A stretch of 64,000 nt of DNA, from the NCBI RefSeq assembly GCF_000766145.1, contig NZ_JNFB01000012.1, positions 186,001 through 250,000 of the forward strand. Direction: 5' to 3'. The position numbers and the translations under genes were made by a program. Below are positions 18,346 through 28,424 of this stretch, piece after piece. The DNA is from Paenilisteria newyorkensis (GTDB lineage: Bacteria; Bacillota; Bacilli; Lactobacillales; Listeriaceae). The number at the start of each line of letters is the position of its first letter. The stretch's first letter is position 1. The notes under the pieces are model-generated. The model worked only from the letters and a program-made list of their open reading frames with translations, searched no databases and was not told where the DNA came from.

Positions 18346-19257
18346 ATGGTTTTCAAAAAATATGTGGTAGGATTGCTGTTTCTTTTTGCAGTAACGGCTT
18401 TGGTGGCGTGTGGCATGCCTGACAAGGATGTGGCGGCTACTAAAACCAAAAAGGAGACGGCGATGGAAGAGGCTAAAGCAGAGTTGAAAAAACTCGAGGA
18501 GAAGTACGGCGCGACGTTAGGAATTTATGCGGTCAACACGGCGGATAAGAAGAAAATCAGCTACAACGACCAAGAACGATTTGCCTACGTATCTACGTAC
18601 AAAGCAATTGCTGGGGGATTATTACTTAAAAATCTAACAACAGAACAGTTAAATAAGCGCATCTATTTCTCAAAAGAAGATTTAGTCGACTATTCACCAG
18701 TCACAGAAAAGCACGTGGACAGCGGCATGACGGTGAAAGAAATTATTAACGCAGCCATGACGTACAGTGATAACACGGCGGGAAATATCTTATTCCAGCA
18801 ATTGGACGATCCTAAAGGCTATCAAAAAGAGCTCGCAAAAATTGGCGATAAAACAACGCAGGCCGATCGATTGGAACCAGAATTAAATGAGGCAGTGCCA
18901 GGAGATAAGCGTGATACAACGACTCCTGAGGCGATGGCAAACGTGCTATCCTTCCTCACCACGAAAGGAAATATGGCGTCTGATCGTTTGGATTATTTCA
19001 AGCAAACGCTGATAGATAATACAACGGGCGATAAATTGATTCGCGCAGGCGTTCCAGCTGGTTATACGGTTGGCGATAAAACTGGCGCTGGATCATACGG
19101 TACTCGGAATGATATCGCAGTCATCTATCCGAAAGACAAGGACGCAAAACCGCTAGTCTGGGTTATCTATTCCAAAAAATCGGGCAAAGACGACGAATAC
19201 AACGATCAATTGATAGCAGACGCGGCAAAAGTACTTAGTAACTATTTTGCTTTATAA
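18346..19257 (+). CDS. Class A beta-lactamase, lipoprotein form
   Basis: 303 residues. The lipoprotein signal has lipobox LVAC (Cys 22). All class A marks are present: S83-T-Y-K86 (SxxK), S141-D-N143 (SDN), the omega-loop E177-PEL-N181 (ExxLN) and K245-TG. The length is normal for the class once the linker is allowed for. The expected role is hydrolysis of beta-lactams on the outer face of the membrane; being membrane-anchored is typical of Gram-positive penicillinases. AGGAGGAGTTG precedes ATG 18346. No blaI/blaR1 genes are adjacent. A TTTGTGACA motif lies 34 bases before the start. Confidence 0.9.
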   Translation: MVFKKYVVGLLFLFAVTALVACGMPDKDVAATKTKKETAMEEAKAELKKLEEKYGATLGIYAVNTADKKKISYNDQERFAYVSTYKAIAGGLLLKNLTTEQLNKRIYFSKEDLVDYSPVTEKHVDSGMTVKEIINAAMTYSDNTAGNILFQQLDDPKGYQKELAKIGDKTTQADRLEPELNEAVPGDKRDTTTPEAMANVLSFLTTKGNMASDRLDYFKQTLIDNTTGDKLIRAGVPAGYTVGDKTGAGSYGTRNDIAVIYPKDKDAKPLVWVIYSKKSGKDDEYNDQLIADAAKVLSNYFAL

Positions 19258-19278
19258 TACATTTTATTAGGTTGAGAG

Positions 19279-19310
19279 AAAGGAGACTCGCTTCATGGGT
19301 TTCCTTTTTC
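19279..19310 (+). terminator. Terminator of the beta-lactamase gene
   Basis: AAAGGAGAC (19279-19287) pairs with GTTTCCTTT (19299-19307), followed by TTC. It sits 22 bases after the stop codon. Confidence 0.7.
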
Positions 19311-19769
19311 TGTTGTCAAGAAAGAAATTGTCATATATGAGTCCTAGGTCACACAATTTTGGCCTGAAAAAAGAAATCAATGAGCTACGGTTTCGCACCT
19401 TTTTATGGTATTATTAGAGATGAAAGTAATAGTGGAGATGAGGGCGGTGAAGGGGACTGTCAAGCGTTGTTTGCAGTTGCATTTTTCACACTATTTACAA
19501 TTAGTCGTTGATCACACATCGGAATTCTAAGAAACAGCTTTGTACATAACATAATAAGGCTAGAACAACTCGTAAAATCTTGAAAGAATGCTATTTTTGA
19601 TCAGGAATAGGTATTAGAGTGGTTGTAGTCTATTTTTTCGGGAATAGAGAGAGTAGCTATTTGATTATGACATACACCACGGAGACACGAATTGTAAGAT
19701 TACTTTAATAGTGCAATTATTTTAAAGGTAGAATCACGAATTTGGAAACAGAGTGTGGAGGTAATCAGG
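19311..19769. other. Intergenic stretch with no recognised gene
   Basis: 459 bases between the beta-lactamase terminator and the P-type ATPase. It is AT-rich, with stop codons in all frames and no long inverted repeat. Only the ATPase ribosome binding site GGAGGT (19757-19762) is clear. I see no riboswitch or operator that I can name. Confidence 0.6.
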
Positions 19770-22412
19770 ATGAAATGGATGGAAAAAGAAATACAAGCCA
19801 TTTTTACAGCGCTAAATACGAGTGCTGACAAGGGGTTAACAGGTGCGGCTGCGTCGAAGAAAAAGGCGGAAGTTGGACCGAATAAATTCGAGGAAGGGCA
19901 AAAAGAGACGTTGCTCGCCAAAATTGGGCATCATTTGCTGGAAATCACGACGATTATTTTATTGGTGGCTGCGGCGATTTCGCTTTACTTGGCGGTTACG
20001 ACGGGTTATGGTTATCCGAAAGTCATCGTTATTTTGGCGATTGTAGTGCTGAATATGGTACTGGGAATTTATCAGGAAAACAATGCGGAGCGGGCGCTTG
20101 AGGCGCTTCAGAATATGAATGCGCACATGACGTTGGTCGTTCGCGATGGCGTGAAGCAGGAGATTGACGCGACGGAATTGGTGCCTGGGGACGTGATTGA
20201 ACTTGGCGCGGGGGACATGATTCCAGCGGATGCGCGGATTATTGAGAGTAGCAGTTTGCAGGTCGAGGAGTCGGCGCTGACCGGGGAAAGTTTGCCGGTG
20301 GAGAAGGACGCGGACGCGATTGTGAGCGAGAAGTCGCCGCTTGGAGACCGCTTTAACATGCTGTTTTCGGGATGTCTGGTGACGGGAGGTCGTGCGCGGG
20401 CTGTCGTTGTGGAAACTGGGATGCATACGGAAATGGGAAAAATTGCGAGCCTGATTAACGCGACGAAGAAAACGGAGACGCCACTTCAAAAACGCTTGAA
20501 GGAACTTGCGAAACGTTTGAGTATTGTGGCGCTCGTGGCTGGTGTGCTAGTGTTCGGAATCGGCTTATGGCACGGGGAAACGATGATTGAGATGTTGATG
20601 ATCGCGGTATCACTTGCGGTTGCAGCGGTTCCGGAGACGCTTCCTGTGATTGTGACGATTACGCTTGCTTATGGCGTGCAGAATATGGTGAAGAAAAACA
20701 CGATTATTAGACGGATTCCAGCTGTGGAAACGATTGGGAATACGTCGGTAATTTGTTCGGATAAGACGGGTACGTTGACGCAGAATAAGATGCGGATTCA
20801 GCAGATTTGGTCGGTGGGCGTGATGCCAAAACCGGTGGAGGAGACGTTTGATGCATCGGAAAATGAGCTTTTGGAAATGCTGAGCTTATCGAATAACGCG
20901 ACGATTGAAGTGACAGACGGTGAGGAGACGATTATTGGGGACCCGACGGAATCTTCTATTATTCGTTTGCTGAATGAGAAGGGCTTGGCAAAAGCGGATT
21001 TGGAGCAGAAATCACCACGGGTATTTGAATTGCCGTTTGACTCGGAGCGTAAGTTGATGACGACGATTCATGAAGTGGATGGTGGATTCCTCTCGATTAC
21101 GAAGGGTGCTTTTGATCGGATTCCGGTTGCTTTTTCGGAGGATTTGCTGGAGCAGGCACGGGAGATTCATGATCGGTTTGCGGAGAAGGCCTTGCGTGTC
21201 ATTTCGGTGGGTTATAAACGCTACGCCGAGATGCCAGAGGATTTGACGGCGGAGGCGCTGGAACACGATTTAACTTTTGCGGGGATGGTTGGGATGATTG
21301 ATCCGCCACGACCTGAGAGTAAGCGCGCGGTTTCAGAGGCGAAGCAAGCGGGAATAAAGACGGTAATGATTACGGGAGACCATATTGTGACGGCTTCCGC
21401 GATTGCTAGGGAAATTGGTATTTTGGAAGAGGGCGACAAATCGATTACTGGCGCGGAACTTGCCGAGATGTCGCAGGAGGAATTGGAGCGCACGGTACGC
21501 GATTATGCGGTGTATGCGCGCGTGAGCCCTGAGGATAAAATTCGGATCGTGCAAGCATGGCAGAAAAACGGTGAAGTGGTGACGATGACGGGGGATGGCG
21601 TGAATGATGCGCCGGCCTTGAAAGCAGCGGATGTTGGAGCTGCGATGGGAATCACTGGTACCGATGTATCGAAAAATGCGGCGGATATGGTGATTACGGA
21701 TGATAATTTTGCGACGATTGTGGATGCTGTGTCGGAAGGTCGGACGGCGTATGAGAATATTCGCAAAACGATTTATTTCTTGCTCAGCACGAACTTTTCG
21801 CAGATTTTCATTATGTTCATCGCGATCACACTTGGATGGGGCGCGCCAGTTGTGGCGGTACAATTGCTGCTTATTAACGTGGTTGCCGACGGGATTCCTG
21901 GTTTTTGTTTAAGCCGTGAAAAAGCGGATGCCAACGTGATGGATCGCCCGCCGATGAAGAAAAACAGTGGTATTTTTGCCAATGGTTTAGGTGCGAAAGT
22001 CGCGACGCAAGCGGTCGTGTTTACCTTCGTGACATTGATTGGATTTTATATTGGAAGATTCGTGGATATTAATGCTGAAATTGGCGCCAGTGCTGAGGTT
22101 GGGATGACAATGGCGTTTGTTATTTTAGCTTGGTCATCTGTATCGCATATTTTCAACGTTCGCAGCGACGAGTCTATCTTCAAAATTGGTTTTTTATCGA
22201 ATAAGCCACTATTCTTTAGCGCGATGCTATCGATGGTGATTATTTTGCTAATGGTTCTCATTCCGCCGGTTGCTAACATGTTCTACCTTGTGCCACTAAG
22301 CTTGACGCACTGGTTGCTAGCATTCGGATTATCGGTTTTCCCATTAGTATTTGTAGAAATTCAAAAAGCAATCAAAAATCGTAAACAAAAAGGAGACGAG
22401 AAATATGCGTAA
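19770..22412 (+). CDS. Cation-translocating P-type ATPase (Ca2+-ATPase-like, P2A)
   Basis: 880 residues, the length of the Listeria LMCA1-type Ca2+ pumps. It has actuator TGES ([12 protein letters not shown]), phosphorylation site D331 in SDKTGTLT, nucleotide-domain FDSERKLMT and hinge [10 protein letters not shown]4 carries PETLP (Glu 289). M6 reads [13 protein letters not shown], so the site-I Thr of SERCA (NxxTD) is Ala while Asn and Asp remain, suggesting a single Ca2+ (or Mn2+) site as in SPCA pumps. I chose ATG 19770 because GGAGGT lies 7 bases upstream; the upstream GTG overlaps that site. The gene is visibly richer in G+C (many GCG and ACG codons) than its neighbours. It overlaps ldh by 8 bases. 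Confidence 0.9.
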   Translation: MKWMEKEIQAIFTALNTSADKGLTGAAASKKKAEVGPNKFEEGQKETLLAKIGHHLLEITTIILLVAAAISLYLAVTTGYGYPKVIVILAIVVLNMVLGIYQENNAERALEALQNMNAHMTLVVRDGVKQEIDATELVPGDVIELGAGDMIPADARIIESSSLQVEESALTGESLPVEKDADAIVSEKSPLGDRFNMLFSGCLVTGGRARAVVVETGMHTEMGKIASLINATKKTETPLQKRLKELAKRLSIVALVAGVLVFGIGLWHGETMIEMLMIAVSLAVAAVPETLPVIVTITLAYGVQNMVKKNTIIRRIPAVETIGNTSVICSDKTGTLTQNKMRIQQIWSVGVMPKPVEETFDASENELLEMLSLSNNATIEVTDGEETIIGDPTESSIIRLLNEKGLAKADLEQKSPRVFELPFDSERKLMTTIHEVDGGFLSITKGAFDRIPVAFSEDLLEQAREIHDRFAEKALRVISVGYKRYAEMPEDLTAEALEHDLTFAGMVGMIDPPRPESKRAVSEAKQAGIKTVMITGDHIVTASAIAREIGILEEGDKSITGAELAEMSQEELERTVRDYAVYARVSPEDKIRIVQAWQKNGEVVTMTGDGVNDAPALKAADVGAAMGITGTDVSKNAADMVITDDNFATIVDAVSEGRTAYENIRKTIYFLLSTNFSQIFIMFIAITLGWGAPVVAVQLLLINVVADGIPGFCLSREKADANVMDRPPMKKNSGIFANGLGAKVATQAVVFTFVTLIGFYIGRFVDINAEIGASAEVGMTMAFVILAWSSVSHIFNVRSDESIFKIGFLSNKPLFFSAMLSMVIILLMVLIPPVANMFYLVPLSLTHWLLAFGLSVFPLVFVEIQKAIKNRKQKGDEKYA

Positions 22413-23346
22413 CGACAAACAAAAAGTGATTTTAGTAGGTGCTGGAGACGTTGGAGCAAGTTATGCCTTCGCATTGACAGCGCAAAATATTGCCCGCGAA
22501 ATTGGCATTATTGATTTAAATGTAGGTAAAAAAACAGGCGATGCATTGGATTTATCGCATGGTTTGGCATATACGTCACCAAAACAAATCTATGTTGCGA
22601 GCTATGATGACTGCGCAGATGCCGATCTCGTCGTGATTACGGCAGGCGCGGCACAAGCACCCGGCGAAACGCGACTTGATTTAATTGGCAAAAATTTAAA
22701 AATCACGAAAGCCATCGTGGATAGCGTCATGGCAAGCGGTTTTGACGGACTATTTTTAGTAGCATCAAATCCAGTGGATGTCTTGTCGTATGCGGTTTGG
22801 AAATATTCCGGTCTACCAAAACACCGCGTCATTGGATCTGGAACATCTCTTGATAGCGCTCGTTTCCAACAAGCACTCGCTGAACTTGTCGGCGTCGATG
22901 CTCGCGACGTGCAAGCCTATACACTCGGCGAACACGGTGACAGCCAATTCCCAGTTTGGTCACACGCGAATATCGGTGGTTTGCAAATTAAAGAATGGAT
23001 GAAAGACCATCCGGAAATTACGGACGACGTTCTGGATGAGCTATTTCATAAAGTTCGTGACGCCGCCTACGAGATCATCGAGCATAAAGGTTCGACTTAT
23101 TACGGTATTGCGATTTCACTGGCCCGCATTACAAAAGCCATTTTTAACGATGAAAACGCCATTTTGCCACTTTCGGTTTATTTAGAAGGTCAGTACGGCC
23201 ACAACGATATTTATATTGGCTCAACAGCAGTCATCAATCGCGAAGGAATCAAGTTTATCATTGAAATGCCGCTGAACGAAAAAGAACAATCGGACATGGA
23301 TAAATCGGTTGGGGAGATCAAGGATATGATGCACGACTTCTTCTAA
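22405..23346 (+). CDS. ldh: L-lactate dehydrogenase
   Basis: 313 residues. It reduces pyruvate to L-lactate with NADH in the cytoplasm, regenerating NAD+ in fermentation. Visible are the dinucleotide motif [13 protein letters not shown], Asp 37 for NAD specificity, the substrate loop AQAPGETR (Gln and Arg as in LDH rather than malate dehydrogenase), NPVDVLSY, Arg 153 and the catalytic H177 in [26 protein letters not shown] precedes the ATG, which lies within the last codons of the ATPase gene, so the two are translated together. That pairing of a calcium-type pump with LDH is unusual. The symbol ldh is by family; a genome may hold more than one. Confidence 0.93.
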   Translation: MRNDKQKVILVGAGDVGASYAFALTAQNIAREIGIIDLNVGKKTGDALDLSHGLAYTSPKQIYVASYDDCADADLVVITAGAAQAPGETRLDLIGKNLKITKAIVDSVMASGFDGLFLVASNPVDVLSYAVWKYSGLPKHRVIGSGTSLDSARFQQALAELVGVDARDVQAYTLGEHGDSQFPVWSHANIGGLQIKEWMKDHPEITDDVLDELFHKVRDAAYEIIEHKGSTYYGIAISLARITKAIFNDENAILPLSVYLEGQYGHNDIYIGSTAVINREGIKFIIEMPLNEKEQSDMDKSVGEIKDMMHDFF

Positions 23347-23350
23347 CCCG

Positions 23351-23475
23351 CTCAGCGAAGCGAGAAGACTGCATTTCCGTCGTTAAAAGCTGTGCTCCGA
23401 TGCTCACGTACAATCGTACGCTCCGCTTCGGTGCTCGCTTTTGCCTAGGAACTACAGCCTTCTCGCTTCGCTGAG
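23351..23475. repeat. Palindromic intergenic element, copy 1 (125 bp)
   Basis: It has perfect 17-base terminal inverted repeats, 23351-23367 and 23459-23475 (CTCAGCGAAGCGAGAAG and its complement), and a smaller internal palindrome around CGTACAATCGTACG. On the minus strand its core (CTAGGCAAAAGCGAG, GTGAGCA, TTTTAACGACG) matches the elements at 55294-55414 and 46272-46342. It lies between ldh and the AI-2E family gene and may act as terminator, or be a mobile non-coding element. Confidence 0.75.
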
Positions 23476-23593
23476 GTTTGGTGGTGGGGACGGATTTGGC
23501 GGGAGAACACGATTTCGTACGCTTTGGTGATGAAAGGCTAGAATTGGCAAGGAAACATGGTTACATAGATTTAGATAGACGGGGGAGTTTTGC

Positions 23594-24703
23594 ATGGAAG
23601 AGAAACATGAGGTTGGAGAAAAGTCGAATTTGGAGGGGCAGAAGCGGTTTTTGGTCCGGTTTTTGTATCTGGCTAGTATCGTTGTTATTATTTTCCTTTT
23701 CTTGAAATATGTTTTACCGCTGACGTATCCATTTCTGATCGGATTCGGCTTGGCGTGGATGTGTATGCCGCTCACTCGCTTGCTTGCGCGCAAAACGAAA
23801 TGGCGTAATCGCAAGGCTTGGGGATTAATCGTCATGCTGTTTTTCTATGCTATTCTCAGTGGTCTGCTCGTTCTAGGCTTGCTGGAGCTATTTAAGTTGC
23901 TCGGACAGTCGATTAGCAGCATTCCTGGCTACTATCAGAACGATATCTTGCCCGCTTTGCAAAAAATCGAGGACTGGGGCGCGGATTGGATCGATAATAT
24001 TGCGCCAGATCTCGCTCAGCAGTATCACAATGTTTTCCATGCCGTTATTGCCAAAATTGGCCGTTTCGCACTTTCGCTGTCGGGCAGTATTGCGAGTTGG
24101 GTTGCCTCTGTCACGCTTTCCCTACCAAGCATCTTCATCTTCTTTTCTTTCAGCATGTTGTTCTCCTTTTTCATCGTCTGGGACTTTGACAAAGTGGGGG
24201 CATTCATGCGGAAGCAACTGCCAGATCGTGTGAATGAAACCGTGCAAAACGTGCATAAACATTTTAAAACCACAACCGTCGAGTACATCAAAGCTTACCT
24301 GATTATCGCTGGTGTGACTTGCGTCGAGCTCTTTATCGGGCTCACGATTCTAGGCGTGCCAAACGCGATTTGGATTGCCCTCGGAATTTCCGTTTTCGAT
24401 ATGATTCCCGTATTCGGAACCGGCGGTATCATGATTCCCTGGGTCCTCCTAGCATTCATCAACGGCGATCTCGCGTTTGCAATCGAACTGCTCATTCTGT
24501 ACACTGTTATCACCGTTATTAGAAACATCATCGAACCAAAGATTCTCGGTACAAAATTAGGCCTGAACCCAGTTATCGCCCTATTCACGCTCTACATCGG
24601 CTTACAACTATTTGGTATTATCGGCCTGATTCTCGCACCAATCATCACGGTTATCGTAAAAGACCTACACGATGCGGGCAAATTCAAACTTTGGAGATAC
24701 TAG
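23594..24703 (+). CDS. AI-2E family transporter (PerM/YtvI-like membrane protein)
   Basis: 369 residues with about seven or eight membrane segments (FLYLASIVVIIFLFLKYVL, LIVMLFFYAILSGLLVLGLL, FFSFSMLFSFFIVWDF, LIIAGVTCVELFIGLTIL, LIGLILAPIITVIVKDL) and a soluble insert between segments 3 and 4, as usual for the family. The conserved region FDMIPVFGTGGIMIPW and IRNIIEPKILGTKLGLNP is present. Some members export AI-2, others are Na+/H+ or proline-linked exporters, so the substrate is not assigned. GGGGGAG precedes the ATG. It is monocistronic between the palindromic element and its own terminator. Confidence 0.85.
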   Translation: MEEKHEVGEKSNLEGQKRFLVRFLYLASIVVIIFLFLKYVLPLTYPFLIGFGLAWMCMPLTRLLARKTKWRNRKAWGLIVMLFFYAILSGLLVLGLLELFKLLGQSISSIPGYYQNDILPALQKIEDWGADWIDNIAPDLAQQYHNVFHAVIAKIGRFALSLSGSIASWVASVTLSLPSIFIFFSFSMLFSFFIVWDFDKVGAFMRKQLPDRVNETVQNVHKHFKTTTVEYIKAYLIIAGVTCVELFIGLTILGVPNAIWIALGISVFDMIPVFGTGGIMIPWVLLAFINGDLAFAIELLILYTVITVIRNIIEPKILGTKLGLNPVIALFTLYIGLQLFGIIGLILAPIITVIVKDLHDAGKFKLWRY

Positions 24704-24709
24704 TACTCA

Positions 24710-24739
24710 ACACGCTTTGTAATATAAGCGTGTTTTTTT
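24710..24739 (+). terminator. Rho-independent terminator of the AI-2E family gene
   Basis: ACACGCTT (24710-24717) pairs with AAGCGTGT (24726-24733), followed by six T residues. Confidence 0.85.
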
Positions 24740-24801
24740 GCTTAAAACTCAATTTATAATAGTTCATAACAGCTTTGAATATTACATATATCTCCTTATA
24801 T

Positions 24802-24830
24802 TTGTATTATTTCTCTTTTTTTGTTATACT
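24802..24830 (+). promoter_or_regulatory. Sigma-A type promoter of the M6 protease gene
   Basis: TTGTAT (24802-24807), 17 bases, TATACT (24825-24830). It sits 69 bases before the start codon in a very AT-rich stretch. Confidence 0.65.
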
Positions 24831-24898
24831 CCAATTTAATCAACTTAGAGAGGAGTAAGGGAGGACGAGATAAAATAAAGATAAAAGGGGCGTAAATT

Positions 24899-27800
24899 TT
24901 GAAAACATTCCAAAAAACAGTACTTTTTCTAGGGTTAATCCTTGTATTTTTAGGGACTTCAACATTAATTGTTTCAGCAGCACCAGCATTGGAAAAGAGC
25001 TTTAATGTGAAACAACCAACAGGTCAAAGCTTTGCTATTACACAGTATGGTGATGAGCGTTTGCATTACTCAGCGACGAGTTCTGGAGATATCGTTGAGC
25101 AAAAAAAAGATGGTTATTGGTATTATGTAGCTGTAAATGAATTTGAACACAACGGGAAAAAGGTAGCTGAATTAGTTGCAACAACGAATAAATATCTCAT
25201 TGATAAAGAGCCAGGAAGTGCCGTTAATCATGGTGATATTAGTAATTACCCAGCCTTAGAATATCAGAGTGAATCATCTATACAAGAAACAATGAAGTTT
25301 CCAACTTTGAAATCAGCGATACCCAATTCCAAAAAACAGAACCTACTAGTTATATTAGTCTCTTTTGAGGATATTAGTATCGTGAAAACAGGTGCAGAGT
25401 GGGAGTCGAAAATTTTTGGCACATCAGGTAGCACATTAAAAGCATATTATCAGGAAGCAACGAATGGTAAGGTGAATATTGTTCCAGCTTCTGGAAATGG
25501 CATTATACATGTTAAGCTAGCGCGCAAGCACCCACAAACTACGATAAAAACAGACCAGACTAACATGAACAATATAATTACAAAAGAAGCATTGATAGCA
25601 GCGAACGAATCCATTGATTTTGCACAGTATGACGTGAATGGGGATGGGAAATTAGAGGCCGATGAATTACACATTATGACAATTATCGCTGGAGGAGAGG
25701 CATCTGTCGGTGGAACAGGCAAGGCAACTTGGGGGCACCAAGGAACATTTACGGCAATAGATGTCCCACAACTCGATGGAAAAATATTCGATACATTTAC
25801 TCAATTTGGTGAACTACATGGTACAAATCAGGCATCGGTTGGAATAATAGCTCACGAAATGGGGCATGACCTAGGTTTACCAGATTTATATAATATCTAT
25901 AATACGGGAGCTGGACTGGGTCAATATAGCGTTATGGGAGGAGGTTCATGGGGCGCAGTGGGTTCAGAACAAGCAGGATCTACACCTGTACATTTTGATG
26001 CTTATTCGAAAATGAAATTAGGAGTGATAGAACCACGAACGGTATCTCCAAATACGACACAATCAATCGATGTATTTAGCTTAGATCAGGCTAATCGTAA
26101 TATCATACGAATGGATACTGCAAATGCAAAAGAATATTATTTGATTGAGAATAGACAGTTTGTTGGTTTTGATAAAGCACTTGGAGAACGTGTTAAATCA
26201 CCAGGTATTGCCATTTATCATATAAATGAGAGCCATGACAGGAACTATACAGTTGGAAGGCAGTTGGTAACGCTTAAAGAAGCCAACGAAGGTATAGTAG
26301 GTTTGTCGCAACTGAATGCTGATCAGTCAATGGGACTAGATGGTTTATATTATGTCGGAATGGGCAGTCGCGGTGTAATGCAACAAACAGAGCTAAACAA
26401 AACAACAAAACCAGCAGCAGTTCGTGATGATGGAGGAGTTACCAGTTTTTCAGTAAAGGTAAACTCGCCAATTAGTACAAAAATGAATATAACTCTCAAC
26501 AATCAAGGGGTAGAAATAGCAATCAATACGCCGACAGCACCAAGTAAAACAGAGTCTATCGCAGGTATTGAAAAAAATGAAACAATCCAATTATCTGCTA
26601 CCATCTTACCAGAAAGCACAGCTGATAAGACCGTGAGATGGTCAAGTTCTGATGAGAATATCGCTAGTGTGGATCAAACAGGCAGAGTGACAGCTAAGAA
26701 CCATGCTGGTCCAGTATTCATAACGGCTAAATCTGCATCTGGAACAGAAGATACGTACAAGTTAAATATAGATGGGCACGGTAAAACATTTGAAACAGCC
26801 GAAACCATACAAGACACAGGGCAAATAGGCGCATATGGTAGTTATGATGAAGATGATGACTATTTTAAATTTACGGCTACAGAAACAGGAGAGTATGAGT
26901 TTTGGTCGTCGGGGCCATACTATAATCGTTTAAGAGGGATTTTGTATGATGCCAGCACGAAAGAGCGACTAATATATGATAATCAAGGAATGATAGCAGA
27001 AGACAATAATAATTATAATTTCAAACTCAAATATAATTTAGTTGCTGGAAAATCGTATCACATTGTTACGAGGACCTATCTTGAAGGAATAGGGCGTGAT
27101 TATAACCTTCATATTAAAAGACCCGGAGATACCGGTATTCCAGTAACAGAAATTAAATTGAATGCCTCAGCAATCGGACCAAAGGAAAAAGCTGATATTA
27201 TCCAATTAGCACCAACTATATTACCTGCAAATGCTGGAAATAAAGGCGTGGAATGGGACAGTTCAGATGATGATATTGCAACAGTTAGTCAAACTGGTCG
27301 AGTAGTTATTGGAAATAAGAGCGGGATTGTTACTATAACAGCTAAATCAAAAGATGGCGGGAAAATGGCGATGTGTACAATCACGGTGGACGATCATGGG
27401 AAAACAAATGACACCGCAACGACAATATTAGATAACAGCTTAACTGATGGTGCGATTTCTTACATTGGCGATCCGGATTTCTTTAAATTCACTCCCAAAA
27501 ATACAGGTATGCACAAATTTACAAGTGAAGGAACATATGCCGTAAGAGCAGAATTATATTCTAGCACTGGAATCAAATTGATCAGCAGCACAAACCTTAA
27601 TGGACAATTTGAAATGAGTTATCAATTAACAGCAGATGAAACGTACTATGTTCGACTTTATCAGTCTGGGCCCCCTATAGTAGGAACATATAAGTTACGT
27701 ATAACATCACCAGAACCACCAATTAGAGTCTTTGGAATTAGCATAAACCAGACAATCGGAGCTATTTATTTACCGAAAAATGGAACGATGCAGTATAATG

Positions 27801-28306
27801 CAACAGTATTGCCAACAAATGCTACGAATAAGAAGGTAGAGTGGACGAGTTCAAATCCTAATATCGCAAAAGTAGATCAAGCTGGTAAAGTAATAGCAGG
27901 CGACATCGAGGGTATGACTACCATCGCTGTCACCACAGATGACAATCATTATAGGGCTGAACATGTTGTATTAGTTGGGAAAGAAAGACAAACCAACGCA
28001 ACGGCAACGATAGTAACAGATGATAGCTTGACATCAGGAAGTATTGACTTCAAAGGGGATTTTGAACTCTATAAAATTATTCCGACAGCAACAAGAAGCT
28101 ATGTTTTGACCAGTGAGAGTGAGATAGACACAGTAGCATTTTTGAAAGATGGCTCTGGTAATTTACTTGCTATAGGTGATAACGATGGTGCTTCGAAACA
28201 ATTTAAAATAATAAAAACATTAAATGCAAACACCGCCTACTATTTGAGTGTACAACATAAAAGCAGTGGTGTAGGTTTATTTAAGCTTAGGATTCAACCA
28301 CAATAA
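24899..28306 (+). CDS. Secreted M6 family metalloprotease with Ig-like and PPC-like repeats
   Basis: 1135 residues, with a signal peptide (TVLFLGLILVFLGTSTLIVSA, cleavage near 28). The M6/InhA-like catalytic domain (about 140-520) has the zinc site H319-E320-MGH323-DLG-LPD329 and Met-turn SVMGGGSWG, plus the calcium-loop-like DVNGDGKLEADE. Three units of Big_2-like Ig domain plus PPC-like beta domain follow (about 545-740, 745-935, 945-1135), each with SSSDxxIAxVxQtGrV or a close variant. No wall anchor is seen. The role is probably an extracellular protease acting on host or environmental proteins (family inference). The start is TTG 24899, with AAAAGGGG eight bases upstream. The gene is clearly more AT-rich than its neighbours, suggesting separate acquisition. 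Confidence 0.9.
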   Translation: MKTFQKTVLFLGLILVFLGTSTLIVSAAPALEKSFNVKQPTGQSFAITQYGDERLHYSATSSGDIVEQKKDGYWYYVAVNEFEHNGKKVAELVATTNKYLIDKEPGSAVNHGDISNYPALEYQSESSIQETMKFPTLKSAIPNSKKQNLLVILVSFEDISIVKTGAEWESKIFGTSGSTLKAYYQEATNGKVNIVPASGNGIIHVKLARKHPQTTIKTDQTNMNNIITKEALIAANESIDFAQYDVNGDGKLEADELHIMTIIAGGEASVGGTGKATWGHQGTFTAIDVPQLDGKIFDTFTQFGELHGTNQASVGIIAHEMGHDLGLPDLYNIYNTGAGLGQYSVMGGGSWGAVGSEQAGSTPVHFDAYSKMKLGVIEPRTVSPNTTQSIDVFSLDQANRNIIRMDTANAKEYYLIENRQFVGFDKALGERVKSPGIAIYHINESHDRNYTVGRQLVTLKEANEGIVGLSQLNADQSMGLDGLYYVGMGSRGVMQQTELNKTTKPAAVRDDGGVTSFSVKVNSPISTKMNITLNNQGVEIAINTPTAPSKTESIAGIEKNETIQLSATILPESTADKTVRWSSSDENIASVDQTGRVTAKNHAGPVFITAKSASGTEDTYKLNIDGHGKTFETAETIQDTGQIGAYGSYDEDDDYFKFTATETGEYEFWSSGPYYNRLRGILYDASTKERLIYDNQGMIAEDNNNYNFKLKYNLVAGKSYHIVTRTYLEGIGRDYNLHIKRPGDTGIPVTEIKLNASAIGPKEKADIIQLAPTILPANAGNKGVEWDSSDDDIATVSQTGRVVIGNKSGIVTITAKSKDGGKMAMCTITVDDHGKTNDTATTILDNSLTDGAISYIGDPDFFKFTPKNTGMHKFTSEGTYAVRAELYSSTGIKLISSTNLNGQFEMSYQLTADETYYVRLYQSGPPIVGTYKLRITSPEPPIRVFGISINQTIGAIYLPKNGTMQYNATVLPTNATNKKVEWTSSNPNIAKVDQAGKVIAGDIEGMTTIAVTTDDNHYRAEHVVLVGKERQTNATATIVTDDSLTSGSIDFKGDFELYKIIPTATRSYVLTSESEIDTVAFLKDGSGNLLAIGDNDGASKQFKIIKTLNANTAYYLSVQHKSSGVGLFKLRIQPQ

Positions 28307-28314
28307 ATAGAAAT

Positions 28315-28355
28315 AAAGAATTGCTGCCTCGTAATCTAGAGCGCGGCAATTCTTT
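28315..28355 (+). terminator. Terminator of the M6 protease gene
   Basis: AAAGAATTGC (28315-28324) pairs perfectly with GCAATTCTTT (28346-28355). The U-rich stretch is inside the 3' arm. Confidence 0.65.
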
Positions 28356-28424
28356 GTATAGAACAGGACAAAAACACCATTTCCATGTATAATTAAAACA
28401 GAAATAAGAAAAGGGAGCCATCAA

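Noticed and set aside
19959-21863. Long minus-strand frames opposite the P-type ATPase
   Set aside because: High G+C and low stop density in this gene make antisense frames; the peptides are Arg/His-rich and unlike proteins.
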